64,000 nt of DNA from the NCBI GenBank assembly GCA_021292165.1, contig CM037888.1, forward strand, positions 28,075,140-28,139,139, in the 5' to 3' direction. The notes beneath the pieces are model-generated. The model did not search any database. It had not been told where the DNA came from and saw nothing but the letters and a program-made list of their open reading frames with translations. This document shows positions 19,441-30,114 of the stretch, in pieces. Source of the DNA: Shinisaurus crocodilurus (Eukaryota > Chordata > Lepidosauria > Squamata > Shinisauridae). A program made the position numbers and the translations under genes. The number at the start of each line of letters is the position of its first letter. The stretch's first letter is position 1.

Positions 19441-22400
19441 CTTGCTGATTCATCCATCGCTACTCCTGACTTCTTCTACCTTGAGTTATATTTTACTTTC
19501 CAAGTATCGCCTCTTTCTGATTGCCCTGAAAATACACCACGTAATGGTGCATCATTTGTCCCGTACTTTTGAAAGGACACTCCAAGTTTGTCATGACATT
19601 AATTTATCACCATGTGCTTGGCACAATGCTACTGTACCTTGCCTCCACAATGAAAACTGACACATGCTTGTCCCAGGTTTCTTTACGCCGTGACCTTGCA
19701 TGTCAGGGAAAAATATAGCTCCGCATCTCAGTTTTGCTGGACTTTCTCTGCTTTCTCTCCTTCTCCATTATTACTTGGCACATTTCATAGCTGCAAGGCC
19801 TGACAGAGCTACCAAAGACCTGGGAACAGCACAGCTCATCTCTCAGTTGCATGTCAGAGAGAAGTAGGTCTCGTTGCCATTTTGCACAAAAGGTGAACTT
19901 GTGAATGACTGATCCAAATAGCTGAGCTATTTGGCTTAAAATGAGTGGAGCTGAAGGACAGTGGAACAATTTATTCCTTGTGGATCTTGGCTTTATTCTG
20001 CCTAGATTGTGGAACACTTTCAGCATCAAGTGGCTCCAGCTAATGAAATGCCTTTTGAAAATCAAACTTTATTAGTGGTGTGCTGAAATACACTGTATAT
20101 GTGTGAAAAACATCAGAATTTATAGGGAGCTCCCCATCTGGCCGCTTTTCAGGGATCATCAGGAAAAGGCTGAGAAACTGTCCATTTCTTAAAGTTATCC
20201 CTGATTGGTTAGGGCTGCCCATATGACCAGTAGGGGAAGCATTGCCCTCACTCTAATGGACTTTATTTGACCTTAGTGGCATCAGCAGATAGCTAAATCT
20301 GGCTGGCTCCATAGTGTTGTGACATCATTACATCCAGTATGTGATCCTTGATAGGCTAGAATCACTCAAGAAGGAATTAAATACATTTTAAACATGGTTT
20401 GCTGAAGCATGGCTTTGAACAGTTGTGAACAGCCATGAACAAGTTATCATTAACTTCTCTGAAACCATGACTTCCTCAAGGTCAAAATTAAAGGTGGGTT
20501 TGTGCACATACAAACATCTGTTCATGTTTATCAAACTTCAGCTCCTCATGTCACATAACAAACCAGTGGTGATAATAACAGGACTTTCAAAACCAGTTTC
20601 TTCATGGCATGGTGGTCTGCCAATAAATAAATAAATAAATAAATAAGAATCCCCATTGTGGATGCCTAAAATAGCCCTTGGCATCCTGTCAATAGATAGA
20701 TAGATAGATAGATCATAAAGTTGGAATTAAATAGCAGTGTGTAACATAAAGTGTGATAAGCCATTTTGCCATTGCGTTCCAAAACACCTTCACTATCAGA
20801 TAGGCTGTGTGTGTGTGTGTGTGTGTGTGTGTTGGTGTGTGTGCTATTTATATTTAATCCCTTTATATATTCAGTCAACTATATTTGAAACTAATGAGGC
20901 TCTTTCCTTGCTAGCACAACTGTTTTAAGGAGACTATTCCAGAATGCTACTCCTCTAATGGATAATAGAACCCATCTTCTGATCTCCAGCCTCAAATGAT
21001 TAATAGACTTGTATTTTGAAAATCCTAATTCAGCAAGCGTAAGATCTGTTTGGAGCTTTGTGAGCACCTCTCATCCCTTCATTTACACATCCGAGACATG
21101 AAGGGTTCCAGATGTCATCAAAACCTGGTTGGATGAGGTCCTTAAAGAACACCAGCCTCCCATTTAAAAGTATAGTCAGCATTCACCAGATGGCTTCCCA
21201 ACTAACTTTATTTCATTCTCTCTCTTTTTGTCCCTACCATTTCAGAAATGTAGCCCTGTATGACAACCTTCCTCTCCCTCTTTTACCAGTTCAGGTAAGC
21301 AGAAAGTGCTTAATTTTAATGGGAAACTATTCTCCTCCCCCACCCCAAACACAGATGGATCCCTGCTGTTGTGTTTGACAAATATGTTCCAGAAAGAAGC
21401 TCAATCTAGATGTTGTGTGTAACTTTATCTTATTCCCCTTTGAGCACTACTGTTCTTGTAAAGTGATCTCTCAACTGCCTAAAGTCATTACACTTTTTCC
21501 CTTTCACATTGTACCTCTGTAAATGTCAGGCATAACTACATTTTTATTTGCGGAGATACTACTGCTATGAATGAGCAGAAAATGCCCAGCTTCCCCCGCC
21601 TCCACTCTCTTTACCCTGTGCGCTTTCTACTAATATGATTTGTTGAACAAATTGTTCCATTAATCTGGGGATGTTTGACAGAGTGAGAAAATAAGTGCCG
21701 AAGTGAGAAGATTCACAAGAATCGGAAATCTCGGCTCTCTCTTTCTCAAGGTAAATAGTTATTATATCAGGGTGTCAGGCTGGTGAAATGGATGTGCTCA
21801 CATTCCCAGTTTGTAAATGTCACATTCCTTCAGCCCATCAGGGTGACAAATGAGGTGTGGGTTACAGTAAGAGTTCATTCCTTGACAAAGTTCTTGCTGG
21901 TTTATTTCAGCAGGAAGGCAACCTTCTTTCTTTTTCCTCTACCTCCACCACCCACCCACCCCAAAATAAATCTCCTTAAGGTTAAAAGAAAATATAGAGT
22001 ATAAAGGTGTCCCATGGTTCAAATTAAGCCGAGGGATGCACAAATGAGGAATTGTATGTTCAATGTGCTTTCTTTTTTCTTTCTTAGAAGAACCACTAGA
22101 TTTCTGTACAAAATCTATCCCCATGTTAAATTCTGGACATCTCCATTTCAATTGCCATTCCTCAGCTGCTCACTTCAAGTAAAGGTCCAAGAAATTTCCA
22201 CACATGTGATTTTCATTTAGTCGCACTGCATCTTGGGTTTTGTAGGCTTTCTAGGATGCAAGCCATAATCTCAGCACATTACTGTAGCATCAGTTCTTTT
22301 CAAAAATAGCAACCCATTGTGTGCTGCCAGATCATATAATAATCACCATTTTAAAATGCTTCTGTACATTATCATTAGGATAAGGGTTGCAAAATCTCAA

Positions 22401-22679
22401 TTACTCAAGTTAACCCATGTCATTAGAATTTCTCATGTTCATCTCTTAGGGAGATCTTTTAAGGAAAAATGGTTACCTGAAAAATGCCTTGTGAACACCA
22501 AAGTGATGTAAAGATACACTTGAATTGGTATTACAGTTTGATGTGGGAACAGAGGGCACAAGTTCTAAAGCGGTGGAGCCAAATAATCAGGACTGGAAGC
22601 AACAGCTATAGAATTAAGCACATTAATGCAGCTGTGAACAAGCAGCACCACCAGCAAAAAAATAATAATAAGTAAACAC
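19441..22679. other. Mostly unique spacer with small microsatellites
   Basis: No gene recognised over 3.2 kb. (AATA)n at 20620-20645, (ATAG)n at 20692-20714, (TG)n at 20806-20844. A splice-like pair at 21245/21295 is discussed in the findings. AT-rich, few repeats that I can name. Confidence 0.4.
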
Positions 22680-23280
22680 ATCTTGTCAAGAGCTGCCCTA
22701 ACTCCACTTTCATCTGGGCAAAAGATTGGGCTGATCAGCCATTTATGGACTCATAAAACTAGTCAAGATGTATGTTAATGGCAGTCATATTTGCTCATAA
22801 AAGGAAAACATGAAAGTATTGGGAGCATTGAAGTGTTGCACATTAATGAGAAAGAATAAGTACATTGAGATTTCATATTTCTTTAGCTGAAGAGGACATC
22901 AAACAATGTTCCCCATTTCTTGGTGTCTCTTGCTGTTTAATCTAGCGCACATGACCATTTATGATATACTTTCACTGACACCTATGTCAATATTTATTGA
23001 ACAATTGGTCACCTGAGCCAAGGGTTTAATCCTTTGTGGGACTTGTTTGTTAATTGCCACAGTGAGGCTCATTAACGACAAGGTTCATAAGCCCATCTTC
23101 TGACAGGTAATTGATAGGGGGGATCAAAAAGCTTGACAAGAAACAGAATTGCTCTGCTTTGATTTCTTCCGCAGATGACTTTGAGTGAACGACAAATGAC
23201 TACAGAAGTGATGGGAATTCTTCAACACCAAGTGGACTTTTCATCTCGGAAAGGAAAGTGCTCCCTGCCCCAAACAAACA
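22680..23280. promoter_or_regulatory. Candidate conserved non-coding element
   Basis: Repeat-free AT-rich segment with many TAAT-type cores (GTTAATTGCCAC, CATTAACGAC, GTAATTGATAG, CATTAATGAGAAAG) and no sizeable open frame. Enhancer-like composition only; conservation is not testable here. Confidence 0.2.
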
Positions 23281-23325
23281 CACACCAAGCATACACACAC
23301 AACAGGGTTAAGGTCAGTTTCTAAT

Positions 23326-23535
23326 TCTTTCTTTCTTTCTTTTTCTCTCTTTCTTTTTTAATGCACATTATTTATCCCACTTTTTCTCCAAGGAGCACAT
23401 GATGGTGTACATGGTTTCTCTCTCTCCAAGTTTATCCTCACAACAATCCTGTGAGTTAGGTTAGGCTGAGAGAGGCAGAGAGTGACTGGTCCAAAGTCAT
23501 CCAGCAAGCTTCATAGCAAAATAGAGGTCTGAACC
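23326..23535 (-). mobile_element. Old tRNA-derived SINE fragment after (TTTC)n
   Basis: (TTTC)n at 23326-23360 followed by CATTATTTATCCCAC, CTCCAAGGAGCACATGATGG, TTTATCCTCACAACAATCC, TGTGAGTTAGGTTAGGCTGAG and GACTGGTCCAAAGTCATCC. Diverged and missing the head. Confidence 0.7.
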
Positions 23536-24796
23536 TATGCATGTGTCTTGCTTTGGGCTAGCTCTGAGCTTGGCTGCAGAGGGGTCCCTTGGGCAGACCC
23601 GGATCAAAAGGGCCAGAGATGTGGTCGCAGACATGCTGGAAGTCCAGCACTGTATCAGGGAGTTGAGGATCAAGGGGCCAGATTTATCGGGATGTTGGAG
23701 AAATCCACAACAGATTCAAATGAGTTTGGATTCCTATACTGTACATCCAACCTGTGGATTCCACAGCAGACCAGCTTTTTCCAAATCGCATGGATTCCAT
23801 GGGTTTGCAGATGATTTTTTTTTTTTTTACTTTAGGGGGGAGGGGATTTGCGAGAATTTCATTTTTGCTCTCAAAACATGGGAGCAACGTGAGCATGTCT
23901 GCCGAAAATGATCATAAATTGTTGAACATGTGCTTGTGTTCATCTCTTCCTGACTCCATTTCCATGGAATGAATCAGCCTTGCTTTAGCCTATGGAGGGA
24001 ATTTGTGGAAACTTGCACAAATCTCCCCTTCGATAGCTGCTCCAATTTTGCAAGTTTCCCATTCGCACACAGCGAGTAGCGAATGGGAACTGGGCACGAG
24101 GTGAGCGGCAAGACGATGTTTGGAGAATCCTGGCAATCTCAAACATTGCTCTTTTGGCCATCCATGGTAAGTGTGCATTACTGCAAATGTGCACTTTCAA
24201 ACAAATGAAATACTCCTGGTACCAAAAAATCTGATTCTCTCAGTGAATAGACAGAAGGCTAGGAGGCTGGTGGAACCTCCTACAGCTATTAACTCTTCAT
24301 TTGACACACTCTGGTTTATGAACTTTACCTCCATAAGGAACTAGAGACTGGCTGCTGAAGGCACCCAATTCAATACCCCTTGTCACGCTTTAAATAATCT
24401 TCCTCTTGAGTAATGGGGCCACCTCCCCCCCCCATTAAAGAAGTGCTTGGGTTTGTCAGCACTGATCACCTACTGAGATGTTTGTTTAACTGATGTTAAT
24501 ATATATGGATTTTATTTCCCACATGGAGAATGGGGATAAAAGTGACTTACATCACATAGATATGATATAAAAATGTTCATTATCACCAATCATGGGTGCT
24601 GGACGCTTGGATAAAGGCACTTTGCAAGCTGCCATTTCAAAGTGAGACAAAAGTGGTGGTCCATAACCAGCAAGAGCAGGACTCCTAGTTGCTTAGAATA
24701 GCAAGCAAGCCTGACCCAGTACCTTGTGTGGAGTATCACCCGATCTGCTCTGGCCCTTTGGCGCAAGGGGGCAGGCTTCTTTGGCTGGTGTACAGG
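23536..24796. other. Unassigned spacer with a GCATTTTT-element remnant
   Basis: No gene. About 23990-24200 holds GGCACGAGGTGAGCGGC.. and TGTTTGGAGAATCCTGGCAA, a diverged minus-strand end of the element at 6917. The rest is unassigned, with poly-T at about 23816-23829. Confidence 0.4.
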
Positions 24797-25125
24797 TTTT
24801 TGAGGGCCCCTGGGCAAGATACCTTCAGTGGGTCCCCTCCCACAGCACATCTACCTTTTATCGCCATTGTTATAAGCTGGAATTCCTCCTTCTCCTCCTT
24901 CTCGAAATTGATACAACTTGCTTGCTTGACAGGCAGAGAGCCAGTGAGCAAGTAGGCAGTGGCATCTGCTGCTCCTCCTTCTCACAACTACCATTGTCTG
25001 GGCCAGGGCAAGTAGGTTGCAATGGTGAAGAGGAGAAGCAACACCAGGGGGCTTTTGACAGGGGTTCCTGCCAAGGTGTGGCCCTCAGCAGGTGTCTGAC
25101 CATGCCTATTCCTAATGCTGGCCCT
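24797..25125 (+). repeat. Dispersed repeat U1, copy B
   Basis: Co-linear with 4998-5330 (CAGGCAGAGAGCCAG, GTGGCATCTGCTGCTCCTCC, AGGTTGCAATGGTGAAGAGG). Copy B carries extra AATTCCTCCTTCTCC and CTTGCTTGCTTGAC blocks. The 184-aa frame at 24724-25278 overlaps it and has no known domain. Confidence 0.6.
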
Positions 25126-25667
25126 GCTGATGTGGTTGGTCTCCCTTCAGTCCCATTCTTTGGGCAGAGCCAGGTGGTCGGAGACAGGCTAAAAAATCCC
25201 TGCCTAAGATTGCTCAAGTTATTGGTTCCAGACGAACTGTGGTATGCAGCCCTGCCAATGAATGTTGACTCCATCTGAGATACGAGTGCTCCAGTTCAGC
25301 GACTACTTGTGGATACAGCCATTCAGTTCACATACAGAACTCACCTACTTGCAAGTGTGCCCACGTTCTCCTCTGCCACCCTCCTTTGTATTGAATGGGA
25401 AAGTCTGCATGTTCAGGAAATCCATCTGTACAAGTCCTCCCTTCACCGTACAAAGCATGGAGTTTGGGAGTTGAGTGTTAAATTAGGGAGCTGAGATGAA
25501 TGTTCTCAAATTGCCTTGACATCTGGGGGGGGGGGGGTCGGGGTGAACAGGAGGGTGGTCAAAACATCCATCAGTTTCTGGGCGGCTTAGCAAACTTGGT
25601 GGCAGCAGTGCTCCTTTTCGGGGCCAGTATTGTTTCTACCCAGAAGCTGCTTAGATAGACTCTACAC
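25126..25667. other. Unassigned spacer
   Basis: No gene recognised. Oligo-G at about 25526-25538. Confidence 0.35.
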
Positions 25668-25802
25668 CAGTGTTCTCCAACCTTGGGTCCCCAGATGTTT
25701 TTGGCCTACATCTCCCAGCATGCTGCAGCCATCTGCGCTGGCTGGGGCATGCTGGGAGTTGTAGGCCAAAAACATCTGGGGACCCAAGGTTGGAGAACAC
25801 TG
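25668..25802. mobile_element. Palindromic hAT-type MITE (2)
   Basis: Near-perfect long inverted repeat: CAGTGTTCTCCAACCTTGGG at the left and CCCAAGGTTGGAGAACACTG at the right, inner arms CAGATGTTTTTGGCCTACA / GTAGGCCAAAAACATCTG. Perfect 8-bp duplications CTCTACAC at 25660-25667 and 25803-25810. Recent insertion by its low divergence between arms. Confidence 0.93.
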
Positions 25803-25810
25803 CTCTACAC

Positions 25811-26282
25811 AGTGACACTAGGTGAGGGGGGCTTCTGGGTCAGAATGTACAGGTTTTGTTAACCCAGTTCCATCTGGGTTTTGCGGATTGTCAGGCGTCT
25901 TTAATTCCGTTGACCACTCATTGACAAAATTGATCTTTAAATTAGGGATGTACTAGAATTTAATTCCAATTGCACTGATGTAAATTAGCACTCATGTGCA
26001 TTAATGCAAGTCTGCTGAATCCGTGCAACTCAGCAAAAGTTGGTCTGCCGTGGAATCCACAGGTCAGATTCCTCGAAATCCAAACTCATTTGTATCCATC
26101 GCAGATTTCCCCGACACCCCTACTTCTGGGTAAAGCACATGGTAGCCATCACAAGGAGTGCCGCTTTCACCGGTGAGTGTCGCTCTGCCCCCCAAAATAC
26201 TCCCCTCCCTATCTCGCCATGTGAAAAATGGGCTGGCAAAATTGGAGGGGTCATTTCAGCTCAGACTTAGCTTAAAATAATC
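25811..26282. other. Unassigned spacer
   Basis: No gene recognised. Contains diverged pieces resembling the ends of dispersed element A (ATTAGGGATGTACTAGAATT at about 25938). Confidence 0.35.
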
Positions 26283-26373
26283 TAAGCAGCTGCACCTGTT
26301 CAGTCACCTCTAAACCTGCCTTTAACTGTTTCAAATCATTTTAAATTTGTGTATGTCAAAGGTTTTATACTAT

Positions 26374-26848
26374 GGGCAGAATCCAACAGGGTGCTTCCGC
26401 CCCTGCCAATTCGCTTCCACCCCTCCAGTTCTGTTGTGCAAGCAGCCCCCACCACTTGTGCAATGGCTGTTTATTTATTATATTTATACCCCGCCTTTTT
26501 TCCTCAAGGAACCCAAGGCGGCTTAGATAATCCTCCTCCTCTCCATTTTATCCTCACAACAACCCTGTTTGCTGCTTCCAGGACAACCCCAAATGAGCAG
26601 AAACACTTGTTCCTGGAAGAGACAGGTCAGCGGAGCTTGCATAAGGGAGCTCCGCTGACCTGCATCCTTCCAGAAATGAGCATTTCTACTTCTTTGGGGG
26701 CCTCCCCTAGGAAGCGCTAAATCTCCCTTAGGTAAGCAGTGGGTCCAGCTTGTGCAACGGAATTGGCGGGACCCACCGCTTGTGGTAGGGAACCAGCGGG
26801 GTGGAAAGGAATCTGCAGGGGCCTAAGCACCCTCCTGGATTCTGCCCT
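26374..26848. mobile_element. Inverted-repeat DNA element, Harbinger-like, with SINE inside
   Basis: About 50-bp inverted ends: GGGCAGAATCCAACAGGGTG at the left and CACCCTCCTGGATTCTGCCC at the right. Flanking triplets are TAT and TAC, so a 3-bp PIF/Harbinger target duplication is possible but not proven. An inner palindrome has GAGACAGGTCAGCGGAGC against GCTCCGCTGACCTGCATC. A tRNA-derived SINE piece (26465-26567, minus) lies inside, making three layers. Confidence 0.7.
26465..26567 (-). mobile_element. tRNA-derived SINE 3' fragment, nested
   Basis: TTATTTATTATATTTATACC, CAAGGAACCCAAGGCGGC and CATTTTATCCTCACAACAAC, the 3' half of the family at 9224; the head is missing. Confidence 0.75.
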
Positions 26849-26974
26849 ACGTTTTGTCATGTTGTGAACCACCCACATAGCTTTGGCTATTGGGTGGTAT
26901 AGAAATGTAATGAAGGAAAGAAGGAAGGAATGCATCTCAGAAAACTTCTCTCTCCCCTTTTCAGGGCGGGGGTA

Positions 26975-27165
26975 GGGGGTGAGCTATGAGCCAGAAGGTC
27001 CCTGGTTCAACTTTCCTCCCAGCCACAATCTCTTTAGGTGACCTCAGGTAACGTATTCTTCTCTCATCTTCAGAATCGCATCCCACCCCACATCCTTCAC
27101 AACACATAGATAAGAATAATAATACTGTCCTGTGTTACAAGGCTACTATGAGACATTCCCACTTT
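26975..27165 (+). mobile_element. tRNA-derived SINE, MIR-like
   Basis: GGGGGTGAGCTATGAGCCAG, CCCTGGTTCAACTTTCC (B-box region), AGGTGACCTCAGG, CTCATCTTCAGAATCGC, then GATAAGAATAATAATACTGT and GTGTTACAAGGCTACTATG. Layout of head, core and tail is MIR-like. Confidence 0.5.
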
Positions 27166-27730
27166 GAACACAATGCACTTTGAAATCTCAAGGGTGTCTT
27201 GCTGCTGCTGCTTCTGCTGCCGCTGCTTCTTGTTGTAACTGATGCTGTTCTTAGTGAGAAGTTAGATTTAAAGGAAATTATTACATTTTAAATAATTTAT
27301 TGTAAACTATTATAATATGTACTTTTCAAATATACCTAACCGAAGATGCGCAATCACAACACACAACGCCAGTCAAGGTCATGCAAGGTAAGAGACCAGC
27401 TCTAACAGATTTGTCTGGCACCGGATCAGATGCTAAGCCAGTGGGCTTACGGAGGGGCTGCGGTTTCCTCCAGCTCATGACATGAGATAGGCTAACTTGG
27501 CCTCTTGCAGTAAGGGCCGAGATTGGGGGGCCACACCACACAGTAAGGAATTAAAATGTGTTGATAGACAGATAAATTCACAACATTCCTTTATAGCGTG
27601 AAACAAGACATTATGAGAAATCTGTCTTCCAAGTCGAACACACACACACTTTCCTACTCTGTAGCTATATAGCCCTTTTGCAAGTGAGAATATTACGCAA
27701 TGGAGATACTTAGCGCTAGCGGTCGTATAA
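27166..27730. other. Unassigned spacer with (CTG)n patch
   Basis: (GCTGCT)-rich patch at about 27201-27228. No gene recognised. Confidence 0.35.
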
Positions 27731-28053
27731 AGCCCTATTCAGATGTTCAGCTTTAAACCGTATGGATGGGGAAGGTTTGCGGAGGAAATGTAGCCATGTT
27801 CAAGTGAATGTGATTACAAAGCTCCGCGTGATCAGAAACCCTGATAAGGCAGGGTTCCTCCTGATTTGTGTGGAGCTTTGTAATTGTGTCCACTTGAATG
27901 TGCTTTTGGCCTTCACTGCTGAGCTATTCCCTGTCCACGTGGGAAGGTGTGGAGTGAGTGGAGGGTGTGGGGATAGTGTGTACATCTCCAGCTCATGTGT
28001 GTACATTATTTTAGTCTGTACATTATTTTAAAATGGAATGCCTGAATAGGGCC
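27731..28053. mobile_element. MITE with GCCCTATTCAG termini and large internal hairpin
   Basis: Inverted ends GCCCTATTCAG at 27732-27742 and CTGAATAGGGC at 28042-28052. Inside, TTCAAGTGAATGTGATTACA (27799) pairs with TGTAATTGTGTCCACTTGAA near 27879-27898, and AACCCTGATAAGGCAGGGTT forms the tip. No clear target duplication. Superfamily not assigned. Confidence 0.7.
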
Positions 28054-28564
28054 ATGGAGTGTCTTTCGGAAGGGAGACAATTTTGTATTAAATGGCCGGC
28101 TGGGGTTCTGTAATTTGAAAGGGTGACCCCCCACCCATCCTGATCGGGCAGAGACTAGTAAAAATACTGGATCTGTGTGTAAGTGACCTCTCGAAATTCT
28201 TCACTCTATTTGTGGGCAGAGAAACTGGGGGGGGGGGACAATTTCACTGCATTTCTCCAGGGGGGAGGAGAAATTCTCCCCAGAGTTTCTCGCAGGAAGG
28301 TTTCGCCATTGGCAGAAGTTGTAGCACAGCTTCTTCCCCTTTTTGAGCTTACCTAGTCACGTCAAGGTGGCTGAGGGTGCTGCGTGCGCATTTTCTCTTC
28401 CTAAGGACAGGAAAGTGAACAGACTCAGTGACATAATTAATTAACATAACTTGTCATTAGACCCTTAGAAACAGGTCTCGGCTTCATTCTGCAAACTGTA
28501 GTTTTCACATCCCTCCTGGTCAATGAATCAGAAGAAATAAAACAATAGCATCTCTCAGAGCTCA
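28054..28564. other. Unassigned, partly enhancer-like spacer
   Basis: No gene. 28400-28560 is AT-rich with GACATAATTAATTAACAT, otherwise featureless. Oligo-G at about 28225-28235. Confidence 0.35.
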
Positions 28565-29215
28565 CATTTATTGTTTTATTCATTTAAGGAATTGCTTACC
28601 TGCTGTTCAGTATAGAACAATTCAAAAGTAAGGTACAAGCAATAAAACAGAGTAAAATAATACAACATTAACAACAACAACAAAAACATATTCAAGCAGG
28701 AGAGAACAGTAACAGATAAAAACCAGTTTACACAATGCAGCAAAAGAAAAGAGAGGAAAATTGAATCAAAAACCTAGGTAAACAAGTAGGCCTTTGTGTG
28801 GTGCCAAAAGCTCGTCAGACTTGGTGTCACCCATATATGAGCAGGGAGGGAGTTCCACAGTCAGGTTGCCTGTGTGGGGAGAACTCCCTCTCAGGTTGCC
28901 AAGTACCGAACTTCAGGCAAATGCAGCACCATCAAGAGAACATCACCACTCGATCTTAATATCTGGGCAGGTACATAAGGGAGAAGGCACTCGATCAGGT
29001 CATCCGGTCCTAAGCCACGTTTGGCTTTATACATAAGAATAAGTACCTTGAACTTGCCCTGGTAGCTAATTGGCAGCTGCCAGCCCACAACCCCTTGAAA
29101 ACTGTTGTAATATGTTCCCAGTAGGCTGTCCCATTCAACAGCCTAGCCGTGACTTTGACTTTTTACTGCACCTGCAGCCTCTGGGACAACCCCAGAGGCG
29201 ACCTGTGCAATAGCA
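28565..29215 (-). mobile_element. L2-like LINE, 3' part
   Basis: Minus-strand frame at 28891-29088 encodes KVLILMYKAKRGLGPDDLIE and LLPYVPAQILRSSGDVLL, the conserved C-terminal region of L2/CR1-group ORF2. The upstream plus-strand motif CAGCCTCTGGGACAACCCCAG (29178) and the A-rich UTR at 28600-28780 complete the usual layout. Decayed. Confidence 0.7.
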
Positions 29216-29567
29216 GCAGCAGTTTTAAATGTTACAGCTTAAGAGCTTTAGTCTTCTCTGTTCTTTGCCCTGCTTCTCTATAAGCTCCCCTGAACTTGCT
29301 CAGTTTGTGAAGATGTGGGCAAGGAAGCAAGCAGGAGGGAAACTGCCAGACAAGGCAGCTGGCACCAAACCATTACGAGTTGTGGTAAATTTCAGGGGAG
29401 GGGGCAGTGGACTCAGCTTGTAAAGTCTCAGGGAGTTTGGAACTGGGGGAAGTTTATTTCCAAACCAGTACCACCACCACCACTCATTTTGGAAATCCTC
29501 CATTCCAAGTCAGAACTTGCTTAGAAAGGTTGATAATATACCTCCAATTTAAGAAGGACTTAAATAC
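29216..29567. other. Unassigned spacer
   Basis: No gene recognised. Contains ACCACCACCACCAC at 29470-29483. Confidence 0.35.
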
Positions 29568-30056
29568 CACACTTTAAGAAGGACGTAGACAAACTGGAGA
29601 GGGTTCAGAGGAGGGCAACAAGGATGATAAAGGGACTGGAAACAAGGCCCTATGAGGAGAGACTGAAAGAACTGGGCATGTTTAGCCTTCAGAAGAGGAG
29701 ACTGAGGGGAGATTTGATAGCACTCTTCCAGTACTTGAAGGGTTGTCACACAGAGGAGGGCAAAGATCTCTTCTCGTTCATCCCAGTTTGCAGGACACGG
29801 AATAATGGGCTCAAGTTACGGGAACCTAGATTCCACCTAAACATCAGGAAAAATTTCCTGACTGTCAGAGCAATAAGACAATGGAACCAACTCCCTAGGG
29901 AGGTGGTGGGCTCTCCCACTCTGGAGGCATTCAAGGTGCAGCTGGACGGCCATCTGTCAGGGATGCTTTGACCTGGATTCCTGCATTGAGCAGGGGGTTG
30001 GACTCGATGGCCTGGTAGGCCCCTTCCAACTCTACTTTTCTATGATTCTATGATTC
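29568..30056 (+). mobile_element. CR1 LINE 3' end
   Basis: Co-linear with 17306-17786 and closely similar. Ends GGGGGTTGGACTCGATGGCC, AGGCCCCTTCCAACTC and TTTCTATGATTCTATGATTC, the CR1 8-bp terminal repeat. Confidence 0.93.
29624..29971 (+). pseudogene. CR1 ORF2 C-terminus, 115 codons open
   Basis: Encodes [40 protein letters not shown] and [20 protein letters not shown] up to a natural stop at 29969. This part lies after the reverse transcriptase domain and is one of the less decayed CR1 pieces. Endonuclease and RT motifs are absent, so it is not functional. Confidence 0.85.
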
Positions 30057-30070
30057 AATTTAGCATGCAT

Positions 30071-30114
30071 ACTGAGAAAGTATAAAGAAAGTATCTCCTT
30101 TATACTTTCTCAGT
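30071..30114. repeat. Perfect 17-bp hairpin directly after CR1
   Basis: ACTGAGAAAGTATAAAG (30071-30087) and its exact complement CTTTATACTTTCTCAGT (30098-30114) with a 10-base loop. No poly-T follows, so it is not a pol III terminator. Confidence 0.95.

Larger units (their letters stand above)
26283..26940 (+). mobile_element. L2-like LINE 3' UTR split by an inverted-repeat element
   Basis: 26283-26373 (CCTTTAACTGTTTCAAATC, AAATTTGTGTATGTC) continues after 26849 with GTTTTGTCATGTTGTGAACC and CTTTGGCTATTGGGTGGTAT, the L2-like terminus seen also at 47520-47570. A (GAAG)n tail follows at 26912-26930. Confidence 0.65.

Noticed and set aside
24724..25278. 184-codon frame as a gene
   Set aside because: It overlaps dispersed repeat U1 and has no known domain; the other U1 copy does not keep the frame.
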